DNA of 10,030 bases. It comes from an uncultured Bacilli bacterium. Its GTDB lineage: Bacteria > Bacillota_I > Bacilli_A > RF39 > UBA660. Below the pieces are notes generated by a model that was not told the DNA's origin, made no database searches, and was given only the letters and a program-made list of their open reading frames with translations. Positions 1-5,140 of this stretch are shown here, piece after piece. The DNA lies in contig CALVIK010000101.1 of the NCBI GenBank assembly GCA_944329545.1, positions 1 to 10,030 on the forward strand, written 5' to 3'. Every line of letters starts with the position of its first letter. Position 1 is the first letter of the stretch. The position numbers were made by a program, and so were the translations under genes.

Positions 1-2
1 CA

Positions 3-308
3 AATGAAAATATGTCTGTAAAAATATTTGATTTTATTGTTAAATTATATTCAAAAGTGCAAAAATATGAAGATATTTTTAATTATGCTTCAGAAGTTTT
101 AGAAAAATATAAACAAAGAGGGGAAACTGAAAAAAACATTAATATAATTTTAAGTGAGATTTCTTATGCTAGACATATGTTAAAAAAATATGATCAAAGT
201 CTTTATGATATTGATCAAAATTTGCTTCATTATTATAAAAAAGTAAATGACGAAAATAAAATAAAGGAATTTCAAGCTAGGCTTGATTTAGATAAGAAAA
301 ATATGTAA
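3..308 (+). CDS. C-terminal part of an all-helical, TPR-like protein, possibly of the Rgg/PlcR regulator type (5' end outside window)
   Basis: The frame is open to the left edge (Asn-Glu-Asn before the first Met at 12), so the gene probably begins upstream and the Met at 12 is not its true start. The visible ~100 residues are charged and helical, with spacing typical of tetratricopeptide helix pairs: LYSKVQKYEDIFNYASEVLE, then a second pair around SYARHMLKKYDQSLYDIDQ, then a terminal helix. In Bacillota this pattern is common at the C-terminus of HTH-TPR transcriptional regulators that bind peptides, but the DNA-binding part is not in view, so a regulator role is inference. It ends with TAA and is followed by an AT-only inverted repeat and then by a gene remnant. 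Another TPR protein is equally possible. Confidence 0.5.
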   Translation, partial: NENMSVKIFDFIVKLYSKVQKYEDIFNYASEVLEKYKQRGETEKNINIILSEISYARHMLKKYDQSLYDIDQNLLHYYKKVNDENKIKEFQARLDLDKKNM

Positions 309-346
309 AGATTGTTAGGTAATATAAAAATAGTATGTTTTTATAA

Positions 347-673
347 AAAGGTGAAAAACAAAGTAATAGTATTGATGGGGTTTGGATAAAGTATGAACAA
401 GGTAATGATTATAATAAATTAAGAGATTCACTTCAAGGTTATTATACTGGTTGGTGTACAGTCGCAGGGGAAAACTTTGCGAGAGCGCAGCTTGCTAATG
501 GCGCCTTTTATGTTTATTATACTTATGATGAAAATGAAAAAACAAAAGTACCAAGAATAGTTATAATAATGAATGGTTATGATGAAATAGGTGAGATTAG
601 AAGTATTGCTGATAATCAAAATGTGGAAAGCGAAATGCTGCCAATATTAAAAGAAAACCAAAATACAAATTAG
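347..673 (+). pseudogene. Start-less remnant of a 'TGWCT'-motif protein
   Basis: One frame is open from just after a TAA at 344-346 to the TAG at 671-673 (108 codons), but it has no ATG, GTG or TTG ahead of its conserved core. The translation contains GVWIKYEQGNDYNKLRDSLQ, then TGWCT, then a segment reading QLANGAFYVYYTYDE, VPRIVIIMNGYDEIGEIRSIA and DNQN. From memory, this run of motifs (W-I-K-Y, SLQG, TGWCT, QL-GxFYVYY, PRIAI, IGEIRGIA, NQN) belongs to larger uncharacterised proteins of gut Bacillota; I cannot name the family with certainty. The N-terminal part is missing and the frame stops soon after the core, which fits a decayed internal or C-terminal fragment. A GTG at 351 is in another frame and dies after 12 codons, so a frameshift near 350-380 is also possible. 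Function was probably lost. Confidence 0.55.
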
Positions 674-708
674 TATATAAAAAAATAAGTTTGTCCTTAG
701 TTTTAAGT

Positions 709-745
709 AAAAAACACTCTCATATAATTAAGTGAGGTGTTTTTT
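709..745 (+). terminator. Hairpin with T-tract overlapping the sigK ribosome binding site
   Basis: AAAAAACAC (709-717) pairs with GTGTTTTTT (737-745), and CTC (719-721) pairs with GAG (734-736) across a one-base bulge at 718. The loop is 722-733. The 3' arm runs into seven T, the form of an intrinsic terminator for transcription coming from the remnant upstream. The 3' arm also contains the GAGGTG ribosome binding site of sigK, so in a read-through transcript the same fold would hide that site. Confidence 0.5.
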
Positions 746-746
746 T

Positions 747-1439
747 GTGATTAATTTTTTAAGAAAAATATTTAAAGATTTTTATCTTTTTACAGCGTCT
801 TATTCTAATAATGTTTTTCCAGATCCATTAAGTAAAGAAGAGGAAGAAGAATGTATAAAAAAAGCTAATTTAGGCGATAAAGAAGCTAGAAATAAATTAA
901 TTGAACATAATCTTCGTTTAGTTGCTCATATAGTTAAAAAGTACGATCATAAAATGGGGGAGGCTGATGATTTAATTAGTATAGGAACAATCGGTCTTAT
1001 TAAAGGGGTTGATAGTTATTCATTTAAACATAAAACTCGCCTTACTACTTACTGCGCTAGATGTATAGAAAATGAAATATTAATGCATTTTCGTAGTGAT
1101 AAAAAAAATAATAAAAATATTAGTATTGATGAACCCATTGGTTTTGATAAAGAAGGTAATGTTATAACGCTTTTAGATGTTTTAAAAACGCCAAAAACAG
1201 ATTTTGCTTTAGAAGTACATAAACAAAATAATTTGAAGCAATTAAAAAAATATTTTAAAGTACTGACAGACCGCGAAAAAGATATTATTATTAAAAGATA
1301 TGGCTTAGATGGTCATGATGAAATAACGCAAAAAGAAATTGCTAAAGATTTAGGTATTTCTAGAAGCTATGTTTCGCGTATTGAAAAAAGAGCTTTGACG
1401 AAAATATTAAGAGAATTTATTAAAAATAAAGACAATTAA
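747..1439 (+). CDS. sigK: RNA polymerase sporulation sigma factor SigK (sigma-K)
   Basis: Sigma-70 family factor, 230 residues, that in spore formers directs late mother-cell transcription (coat and cortex genes). Region 2 covers about residues 45-120, with the diagnostic stretches LIEHNLRLVAHIVKKY, DDLISIGTIGLIKG and ARCIENEILMHFR. Region 4 covers about 170-225, with LTDREKDIIIKRYGLDG and the helix-turn-helix AKDLGISRSYVSRIEKRAL. Both match Bacillus sigma-K closely as I recall it. I chose GTG at 747 because GTGAGGTG (732-739) sits seven bases upstream as a ribosome binding site; GTG at 732 would lie inside that site and add only five residues. Residues 1-18 are hydrophobic and aromatic and end TAS-YSNN, aligning with the cleavage zone of B. 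subtilis pro-sigma-K (LVS-YVKNN), so processing by a SpoIVFB-like protease is plausible. The gene is continuous, with no skin-type insertion. I see no convincing promoter directly upstream. Confidence 0.93.
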   Translation: MINFLRKIFKDFYLFTASYSNNVFPDPLSKEEEEECIKKANLGDKEARNKLIEHNLRLVAHIVKKYDHKMGEADDLISIGTIGLIKGVDSYSFKHKTRLTTYCARCIENEILMHFRSDKKNNKNISIDEPIGFDKEGNVITLLDVLKTPKTDFALEVHKQNNLKQLKKYFKVLTDREKDIIIKRYGLDGHDEITQKEIAKDLGISRSYVSRIEKRALTKILREFIKNKDN

Positions 1440-1467
1440 AAAAAGTTATTTGAAAAAATAGCTTTTT
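1440..1467. terminator. Bidirectional terminator between sigK and the convergent small gene
   Basis: Twelve base pairs, 1440-1451 with 1456-1467, including one G-T wobble (1446/1461), close a GAAA loop at 1452-1455. The stem is flanked by A and T runs that work on either strand. It begins directly after the sigK stop and overlaps the stop codon of the minus-strand gene, so both convergent transcripts would end here. Confidence 0.75.
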
Positions 1468-1777
1468 ATATTTGATTAATTATATTGATAAGCCACCCTG
1501 CGCCCATAAAAGCTGTAATAAAAGCTAAAACAGAGCAGTTAATAAAAGCTTCTTGAATAGTGTAGTCTTGTTTTTTAGGCTTTTTTTCTTCTTTTGGTTC
1601 TTCTTCTAAAGATTTTTCTACAGGTTTTGCAATAATATCTGGCTCATCTAAATAAGTGTTTAAATCTAAAGTGTTAATATCTAAAGTTTTCTCTAAAGCA
1701 TCCTCAGAATTATTTACTTGCTTTTTAGGTGTTATGTTATGCCCATCTTCTTCTTTAAAAATATCTTCTAATGTCAT
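1466..1777 (-). CDS. Small C-terminally anchored membrane protein, unknown function
   Basis: 103 residues. About 75 N-terminal residues are highly charged (runs such as EEEPKEEKKPKKQ) and probably extended or disordered. A single hydrophobic segment follows at about 78-100 (INCSVLAFITAFMGAGWLINII), leaving almost nothing after it, as in tail-anchored proteins with a cytoplasmic N-terminus. There is no signal peptide and no recognised domain. The start is supported by GGAGGG (on the minus strand, complement of 1782-1787) four bases before the ATG. It has its own near-consensus promoter, facing padR, and that promoter shares a 12-bp element with the padR promoter. I infer membership of the PadR regulon and an envelope-linked role; the biochemical function is unknown. 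Confidence 0.75.
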   Translation of the reverse strand: MTLEDIFKEEDGHNITPKKQVNNSEDALEKTLDINTLDLNTYLDEPDIIAKPVEKSLEEEPKEEKKPKKQDYTIQEAFINCSVLAFITAFMGAGWLINIINQI

Positions 1778-1800
1778 AAAACCCTCCGTATTCTATTTAA

Positions 1801-1829
1801 ATTATACTACAATATAGTATTTAATTCAA
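1801..1829 (-). promoter_or_regulatory. Sigma-A type promoter of the small membrane protein gene
   Basis: Read on the minus strand: -35 TTGAAT (1829-1824), 17-bp spacer, -10 TATAAT (1806-1801). The predicted transcript start is about 15-20 bases ahead of the ribosome binding site. The spacer holds the 12-bp element TACTATATTGTA, so a protein bound there would block polymerase. Confidence 0.75.
1808..1819. promoter_or_regulatory. Candidate PadR operator, copy 1
   Basis: TACAATATAGTA, inside the spacer of the minus-strand promoter. It lies within a perfect inverted repeat, ATACTA-N5-TAGTAT (1804-1820). The exact reverse complement recurs at 1893-1904 in the padR promoter. Assigning it to PadR is inference from position and symmetry. 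Confidence 0.55.
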
Positions 1830-1878
1830 TCAAAAAACATATATTTGACATAAATTACTATTTTTTTGTTATTAGTAC

Positions 1879-1908
1879 TTGACAATACATAGTACTATAT
1901 TGTAAAAT
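1879..1908 (+). promoter_or_regulatory. Sigma-A type promoter of the padR-HAAS operon
   Basis: -35 TTGACA (1879-1884) is a consensus match. The best -10 is TAAAAT (1903-1908) at an 18-bp spacing; TGTAAA (1901-1906) at 16 bp is the alternative. The spacer contains ATAGTACTAT (1889-1898, self-complementary) and the second copy of the 12-bp element. Confidence 0.7.
1893..1904. promoter_or_regulatory. Candidate PadR operator, copy 2
   Basis: TACTATATTGTA, the exact reverse complement of the copy at 1808-1819, lying between -35 and -10 of padR. It is also flanked by ACAATA (1883-1888) facing TATTGT (1898-1903). The placement fits negative autoregulation, the usual arrangement for PadR repressors. 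Confidence 0.55.
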
Positions 1909-1927
1909 GTACTTGAAGAGGTGATGT

Positions 1928-2242
1928 ATGAACGCACAATTTAAAAAGGGAGTTTTAGAACTTATTGTTTTACTTTCGGTAAATAAAAAAGATATGTATG
2001 GGTATGAACTTATTTTAGAAGTATCTAAAGTAACGCCAGTTAATGAAGGAACTATTTATCCGCTTTTAAAAAGGCTTACTAATGATAAATGTTTTGAAAC
2101 ATATTTGCAAGAATCAACAGAAGGGCCCCCTAGAAAATATTACAAAATAACTGTTTTAGGGCAAGAAAAATTAAAAGAATTGCAAGATACTTGGAAAGAG
2201 TTTTCTAAATCTGTTAACGATTTTATAAAGGAGTGTGAATAA
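1928..2242 (+). CDS. PadR-family transcriptional repressor
   Basis: 104-residue winged-helix repressor of the short PadR class (one wHTH domain plus a C-terminal dimerisation helix), the usual length. Family hallmarks: FKKGVLELIVLL and MYGYELILEVS in the first helices, the recognition-helix stretch EGTIYPLLKRL (40-50), the wing with GPPRKYYKIT (66-74), and a closing helix LKELQDTWKEF. GAGGTG lies four bases upstream of the ATG. It is co-transcribed with the HAAS/DUF1700 membrane protein, whose reading frame begins at or just after its end. In this widespread pairing the membrane partner is thought to modulate the repressor. Symmetric sequence in its own promoter and in the facing promoter suggests that it represses both units. 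The inducing signal cannot be read from the sequence. Confidence 0.92.
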   Translation: MNAQFKKGVLELIVLLSVNKKDMYGYELILEVSKVTPVNEGTIYPLLKRLTNDKCFETYLQESTEGPPRKYYKITVLGQEKLKELQDTWKEFSKSVNDFIKECE

Positions 2243-2243
2243 A

Positions 2244-3662
2244 TTGACAAAGAAAGAATTTTTAAAAATTTTAGAAAAACGATTAGCAATTTTAAATGAA
2301 GATGAAAGAAAAGATATTATTAATGAGTATAGGGATACTATTAGTGAAAAAGTAAAAAATGGGCAAACAGAAGAAGCGGCGATTAAAGATTTTGGTGATA
2401 TTGATGAATTAGTTAAAGAACTTTTAAGTGCTTATAAATTAGATCCTGATTATGAAAATAAATCGTCATTTGATAATATTTTAGATAAAAGCGAGAAAGG
2501 TATTAAAAAAGGTGCCAATAAATTAACAGAATTATATCATCGTTTTTTAACAACTAACAAAGAAATTAATTTAACTTTAGTTTTTGAAATTTTAATTAAA
2601 CTTTTCTTAGTTATTGCCGCTTTAGCTTTACTTAGATTGCCGTTTGTTTTATTTGAAGAATTAGGTAATGGTATATTTGATGCATTTTTTTCACCATTTG
2701 ATTCATTCTTTGCTTTAATATGGAAAGGCTGTTTAATGGTTTTATATTTAATACTTTGTATTTTACTTTTTATTGCTGTTTTTAAAAAATATTTTGAAAA
2801 AGAAGCAGATAATATCAATTATCAAAAAAATATTGATAAAACAAACAATTCTATTAAAAAAAGTACTTCTAGTGTGCCAAATAAAGAAAATGGTAATCAC
2901 ATAACCATTGGGGATGTTTTCCTTTTAATTTTAAAAATATGGGTAATTTTATTTGTAATGATTCCTTTAGTTTTCTTTGATTGTATGGCTTTAATTGGTT
3001 TATGTATTTCTGTATTTTACTTTATTAAAGGTATTGATTTACTTGGACTTAGTATTTTACTTTTGGGCGGAGTAGTTTTACTTACTTATTTAATTAAAGT
3101 TTTATATAATCTAATTTTTAGCAAAAAGAAAATAACTTTTATTCCAGTTATTGTGGGAATGGTTTTAGTTGTTGCTGGCTTTTTAATGTTTTTCGATATG
3201 ATTATGAATATCGAATATATTGATAAAAATCCTTATAAAGAAAATATTACTACTAAAGAGCAAGAATTTAAAATTAGTCATGATTATTTTTATTTAAGTG
3301 TTCCTTATTATTCTAAAGAAATTATTAAAACAGTTAATAATAATTTACCTGATGATTCAATTAAATTAAAAATTACATACGATAAAAAAGCGTTGAACAT
3401 TAATTTTAATCAAGATAATAATTATACTAAAGAAAATTGTACTTATGATGATTTTGGCAATGTAAAAAACTGCACTTTTAATACATATGATTATATTTAT
3501 ATCCACACTGAAAATAAAAAAGAAAATAATTTTCAAGAAGAATATGCTTTATTTATTGAAAATTTAAAAAATAATAAAGTTTATAACTATAATTATATGA
3601 CTTTAAAAAAGGTAGAAGTTATTGCTAATGAAAAAACATTAAAAAAATTAAGTTATGAATAA
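2244..3662 (+). CDS. HAAS/DUF1700 multi-pass membrane protein, PadR partner
   Basis: About 472 residues. Residues 1-65 form the cytoplasmic helical HAAS (DUF1700) domain: TKKEFLKILEKRL, a DERKDIINEYRDTI helix, then AAIKDFGDIDELVKELL. A charged linker follows, then hydrophobic segments near 110-132, 154-181, 223-245, 247-263, 265-290 and 298-321. The last ~150 residues are polar, rich in Asn, Lys and Tyr, with two nearby cysteines (ENCTYDDFGNVKNC) that could form a disulfide if outside the cell. The number of passes, and so the side of the tail, is uncertain. I prefer TTG at 2244: AAAGGAG (2227-2233) is ten bases before it and only one base before the alternative GTG at 2235, which would overlap padR by eight bases. 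HAAS domains are linked to PadR repressors, so this protein probably senses the envelope and signals to its neighbour. The sensor ligand is unknown. Confidence 0.85.
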   Translation: MTKKEFLKILEKRLAILNEDERKDIINEYRDTISEKVKNGQTEEAAIKDFGDIDELVKELLSAYKLDPDYENKSSFDNILDKSEKGIKKGANKLTELYHRFLTTNKEINLTLVFEILIKLFLVIAALALLRLPFVLFEELGNGIFDAFFSPFDSFFALIWKGCLMVLYLILCILLFIAVFKKYFEKEADNINYQKNIDKTNNSIKKSTSSVPNKENGNHITIGDVFLLILKIWVILFVMIPLVFFDCMALIGLCISVFYFIKGIDLLGLSILLLGGVVLLTYLIKVLYNLIFSKKKITFIPVIVGMVLVVAGFLMFFDMIMNIEYIDKNPYKENITTKEQEFKISHDYFYLSVPYYSKEIIKTVNNNLPDDSIKLKITYDKKALNINFNQDNNYTKENCTYDDFGNVKNCTFNTYDYIYIHTENKKENNFQEEYALFIENLKNNKVYNYNYMTLKKVEVIANEKTLKKLSYE

Positions 3663-3682
3663 ATCCTAAATGAGGATTTTTT
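3661..3682 (+). terminator. Intrinsic terminator of the padR-HAAS operon
   Basis: AAATCCT (3661-3667), loop AAATG, AGGATTT (3673-3679), then T to 3682. It starts within the stop codon of the HAAS gene. Confidence 0.8.
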
Positions 3683-3746
3683 CTTTTGTTTTAGTATGTT
3701 TTTAAAGAAACTAACTATAATAATTAATGTAAAAAAAGGCTTTTTT

Positions 3747-3780
3747 GTCAATTGACTTTTAAGTTTAAATTAGATATAAT
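3747..3780 (+). promoter_or_regulatory. Strong promoter with a palindrome over its -35 box
   Basis: -35 TTGACT (3752-3757), 17-bp spacer, -10 TATAAT (3775-3780), driving the two-gene operon that follows. The perfect 10-bp palindrome GTCAATTGAC (3747-3756) overlaps the -35 box and is a candidate operator. The NrtR-like product of the operon is the obvious candidate ligand-responsive binder, but that is inference. Confidence 0.75.
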
Positions 3781-3807
3781 TATTGACAGAAAAAAGGAAT
3801 GATTTTC

Positions 3808-4344
3808 ATGAGGCATACGGAAAAAGAAACCAAAAACTTTAGATTAAAAAATGAACTTTTAAATAGTATTTATGATGTAGTAGGAAAGGCGATAACGACA
3901 ACGCAAAATAAATATCATTATAAAAAATATGATGTTTTTAAATTAATTTCTGCTATATATGCCGGTGAATATGGTTATATAACTGGGCAAAATGATTTCC
4001 GTGAGCAAGTAAAATTGTTAGATGAATATTTTCGCAAAGAATATGGATATAGTATTATTTTATTTGAAATGATAAAATCGTTTAATCGTTTAAAAGAATC
4101 TAAAGTTTATGCTACTTTGATGCTAGATATTGCCACTATTGAAGCTATCATTCGTACTGGTAAAAATACTTTTCCTGAAAATCCAGGAATTTTTTCTGAC
4201 TATATAGCAAATGAAAATTATATGGGACTTATGAAGAAACTAAAAGAAGAAAACAGTTTCCGCTATGCTGTTATGATTGTATATGACCGATTAAAAAGAA
4301 TAAAAAAGGAGTATGGTAAAGATGGGGAAGAAAAGTTATTATAA
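3808..4344 (+). CDS. Unrecognised 178-residue soluble protein, partner of the NrtR-like regulator
   Basis: I do not recognise this family. The protein appears soluble and mostly helical. It has no signal peptide, membrane segment or cysteine, and no nucleotide-binding loop. Notable stretches are YHYKKYDVFKLISAIYAGEYGYITGQNDF, a charged middle helix EYFRKEYGYSIILFEMIKSFNRL, TLMLDIATIEAIIRTGKN, and a basic C-terminus KRIKKEYGKDGEEK. The start is ATG 3808, nine bases after AAGGA (3794-3798); the in-frame ATG at 3799 touches that site and would add three residues. It is first in the operon, behind a near-consensus promoter, and its last 23 bases overlap the next gene, so translation is likely coupled. 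It may act with, or be controlled by, the Nudix/winged-helix regulator; no enzymatic role can be assigned. Confidence 0.85.
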   Translation: MRHTEKETKNFRLKNELLNSIYDVVGKAITTTQNKYHYKKYDVFKLISAIYAGEYGYITGQNDFREQVKLLDEYFRKEYGYSIILFEMIKSFNRLKESKVYATLMLDIATIEAIIRTGKNTFPENPGIFSDYIANENYMGLMKKLKEENSFRYAVMIVYDRLKRIKKEYGKDGEEKLL

Positions 4345-4981
4345 TATTGTCGAAGTTTTAACACTTATCGGTTGTCAAGATAATGGTCATTTTCAAATAC
4401 TGTTAAAGAAGAAAAAGACGGAACCTTATAAAGGTAATTGGATAATTCCGGGTAATATTTTATCGAATGAAGAAACTTTTGAAACGGTAGTGCGCAATAC
4501 AACTTATGAAATAGCGGGTATTATACCAAAGAAAATGCTACAAAATTATGTTTTTAGCGATTTAAATAGAGATGCTAGTGAGCGCATTATTGCTAGTGTT
4601 TATACGGTGAGTGTTTTAAAAAATTTAGTTCACGAGAACAAAGATTATGAAACAGGTTGGTTTGATATTGATAATTTACCAATTATGGGGTATGATCACA
4701 AAAAAATAGTTAAAGAAGTGTTTGCTAGCTTAAGAAAACAAATTATTTATAATACTGATAATATTTTAAAAGATTTTTTTCCTTATGATTTTACTTTAGG
4801 TGAGTTGCAAAAATTTTGGGAATATATAGCTAGTGAAGAAATTGATAGACGCAATTTTCGTAAAAAATTAATTTCTCAAGGTTTTGTCGCGCAAACAGGC
4901 GAAGAAGATAAGAGGAAAGTTGGTAGGCCTAGTAAACTTTATTGTTTTACTGATAAACTGCAAGAAGGTAGTTTAAAATAA
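4322..4981 (+). CDS. NrtR-like transcriptional regulator (degenerate Nudix domain + winged helix)
   Basis: 219 residues in two domains. Residues 8-140 are a Nudix fold: WIIPGNIL follows the first strands, then the Nudix box position with G44, E50 and R58. The two glutamates expected after that arginine are Asn59 and Tyr62, and only Glu63 remains, so hydrolysis is unlikely. This matches NrtR-type regulators, which use the fold to bind ADP-ribose-like or related nucleotides. Residues 147-210 form the NrtR-type winged helix: FFPYDFTLGELQKFWEYI, DRRNFRKKLISQGFV and GRPSKLYCF. ATG 4322 is preferred because AAAGGAG (4305-4311) is ten bases upstream; ATG 4313 is only one base from it. The gene overlaps the upstream gene by 23 bases. 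No NAD-biosynthesis gene is in view, so NAD control is not shown here; other members of the group regulate sugar metabolism. Confidence 0.85.
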   Translation: MGKKSYYNIVEVLTLIGCQDNGHFQILLKKKKTEPYKGNWIIPGNILSNEETFETVVRNTTYEIAGIIPKKMLQNYVFSDLNRDASERIIASVYTVSVLKNLVHENKDYETGWFDIDNLPIMGYDHKKIVKEVFASLRKQIIYNTDNILKDFFPYDFTLGELQKFWEYIASEEIDRRNFRKKLISQGFVAQTGEEDKRKVGRPSKLYCFTDKLQEGSLK

Positions 4982-5025
4982 GGTGGAAGTTTTACATTTT
5001 TTTAATAAAAAATAATATTTAACTA

Positions 5026-5055
5026 TTGACAAACATATACTAGTGGTGTTATATT
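5026..5055 (+). promoter_or_regulatory. str operon promoter
   Basis: -35 TTGACA (5026-5031), a perfect match. -10 TATATT (5050-5055) is five of six at an 18-bp spacing. Transcription is predicted to begin at about 5061-5063, exactly where the folded leader starts. No earlier terminator separates it clearly from the NrtR-like gene, so some read-through is possible. Confidence 0.75.
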
Positions 5056-5061
5056 ATTTAT

Positions 5062-5110
5062 GCGTTGATTTACTTAGGTAAATCTTTAATTAATGGATTA
5101 AATGAAACGC
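5062..5110 (+). promoter_or_regulatory. Structured rpsL leader: compact three-way junction
   Basis: Three perfect helices tile 49 bases. P1 is GCGTT (5062-5066) with AACGC (5106-5110). P2 is GATTTAC (5067-5073) with GTAAATC (5078-5084), closed by loop TTAG. P3 is TTTAAT (5085-5090) with ATTAAA (5097-5102), closed by loop TAATGG. No bases are unpaired between P1 and P2 or between P2 and P3; only TGA (5103-5105) links P3 back to P1. The fold lies at the predicted 5' end of the mRNA, 16 bases ahead of the rpsL ribosome binding site (AAAGGAGGG, 5127-5135), and does not cover that site. It could be a ribosomal-protein binding site for feedback control or a 5' stabilising element. I do not recognise it as a named leader class. 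Confidence 0.6.
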
Positions 5111-5140
5111 CTGGATATGTGTAAAGAAAGGAGGGTGTAA
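5102..5140 (+). other. Possible 12-codon leader peptide ending at the rpsL start
   Basis: ATG at 5102 opens MKRLDMCKERRV and stops at TAA 5138-5140, directly against the rpsL ATG at 5141. Its tandem AGG codons are formed by the rpsL ribosome binding site itself. It has only a weak GGA (5095-5097) ahead of it, and that lies inside helix P3 and its loop. Chance is a real alternative. Confidence 0.2.

Noticed and set aside
323..345. TATAAAAA / TTTTTATA inverted repeat as a terminator
   Set aside because: The stem is AT-only and no T-tract follows it; such repeats arise easily in this base composition.
428..619. Minus-strand open frame of 63 codons
   Set aside because: It mirrors the conserved TGWCT-protein remnant on the plus strand, has no good ribosome binding site, and encodes low-complexity Ile/Tyr/Phe residues.
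721..730. CATATAATTA as a sigma-E/sigma-K or sigma-A -10 box for sigK
   Set aside because: Transcription would start inside or after the ribosome binding site, and no matching -35 element lies upstream.
2537..2818. Minus-strand open frame inside the HAAS protein gene
   Set aside because: It is antisense to a transmembrane-coding stretch, and its Lys/Ser-rich translation is what the reverse of Phe/Leu-rich codons gives.
3731..3746. AAAAAAA-GGC-TTTTTT as a second terminator
   Set aside because: The stem would be A-T only with a tiny loop; the real terminator is at 3661-3682.
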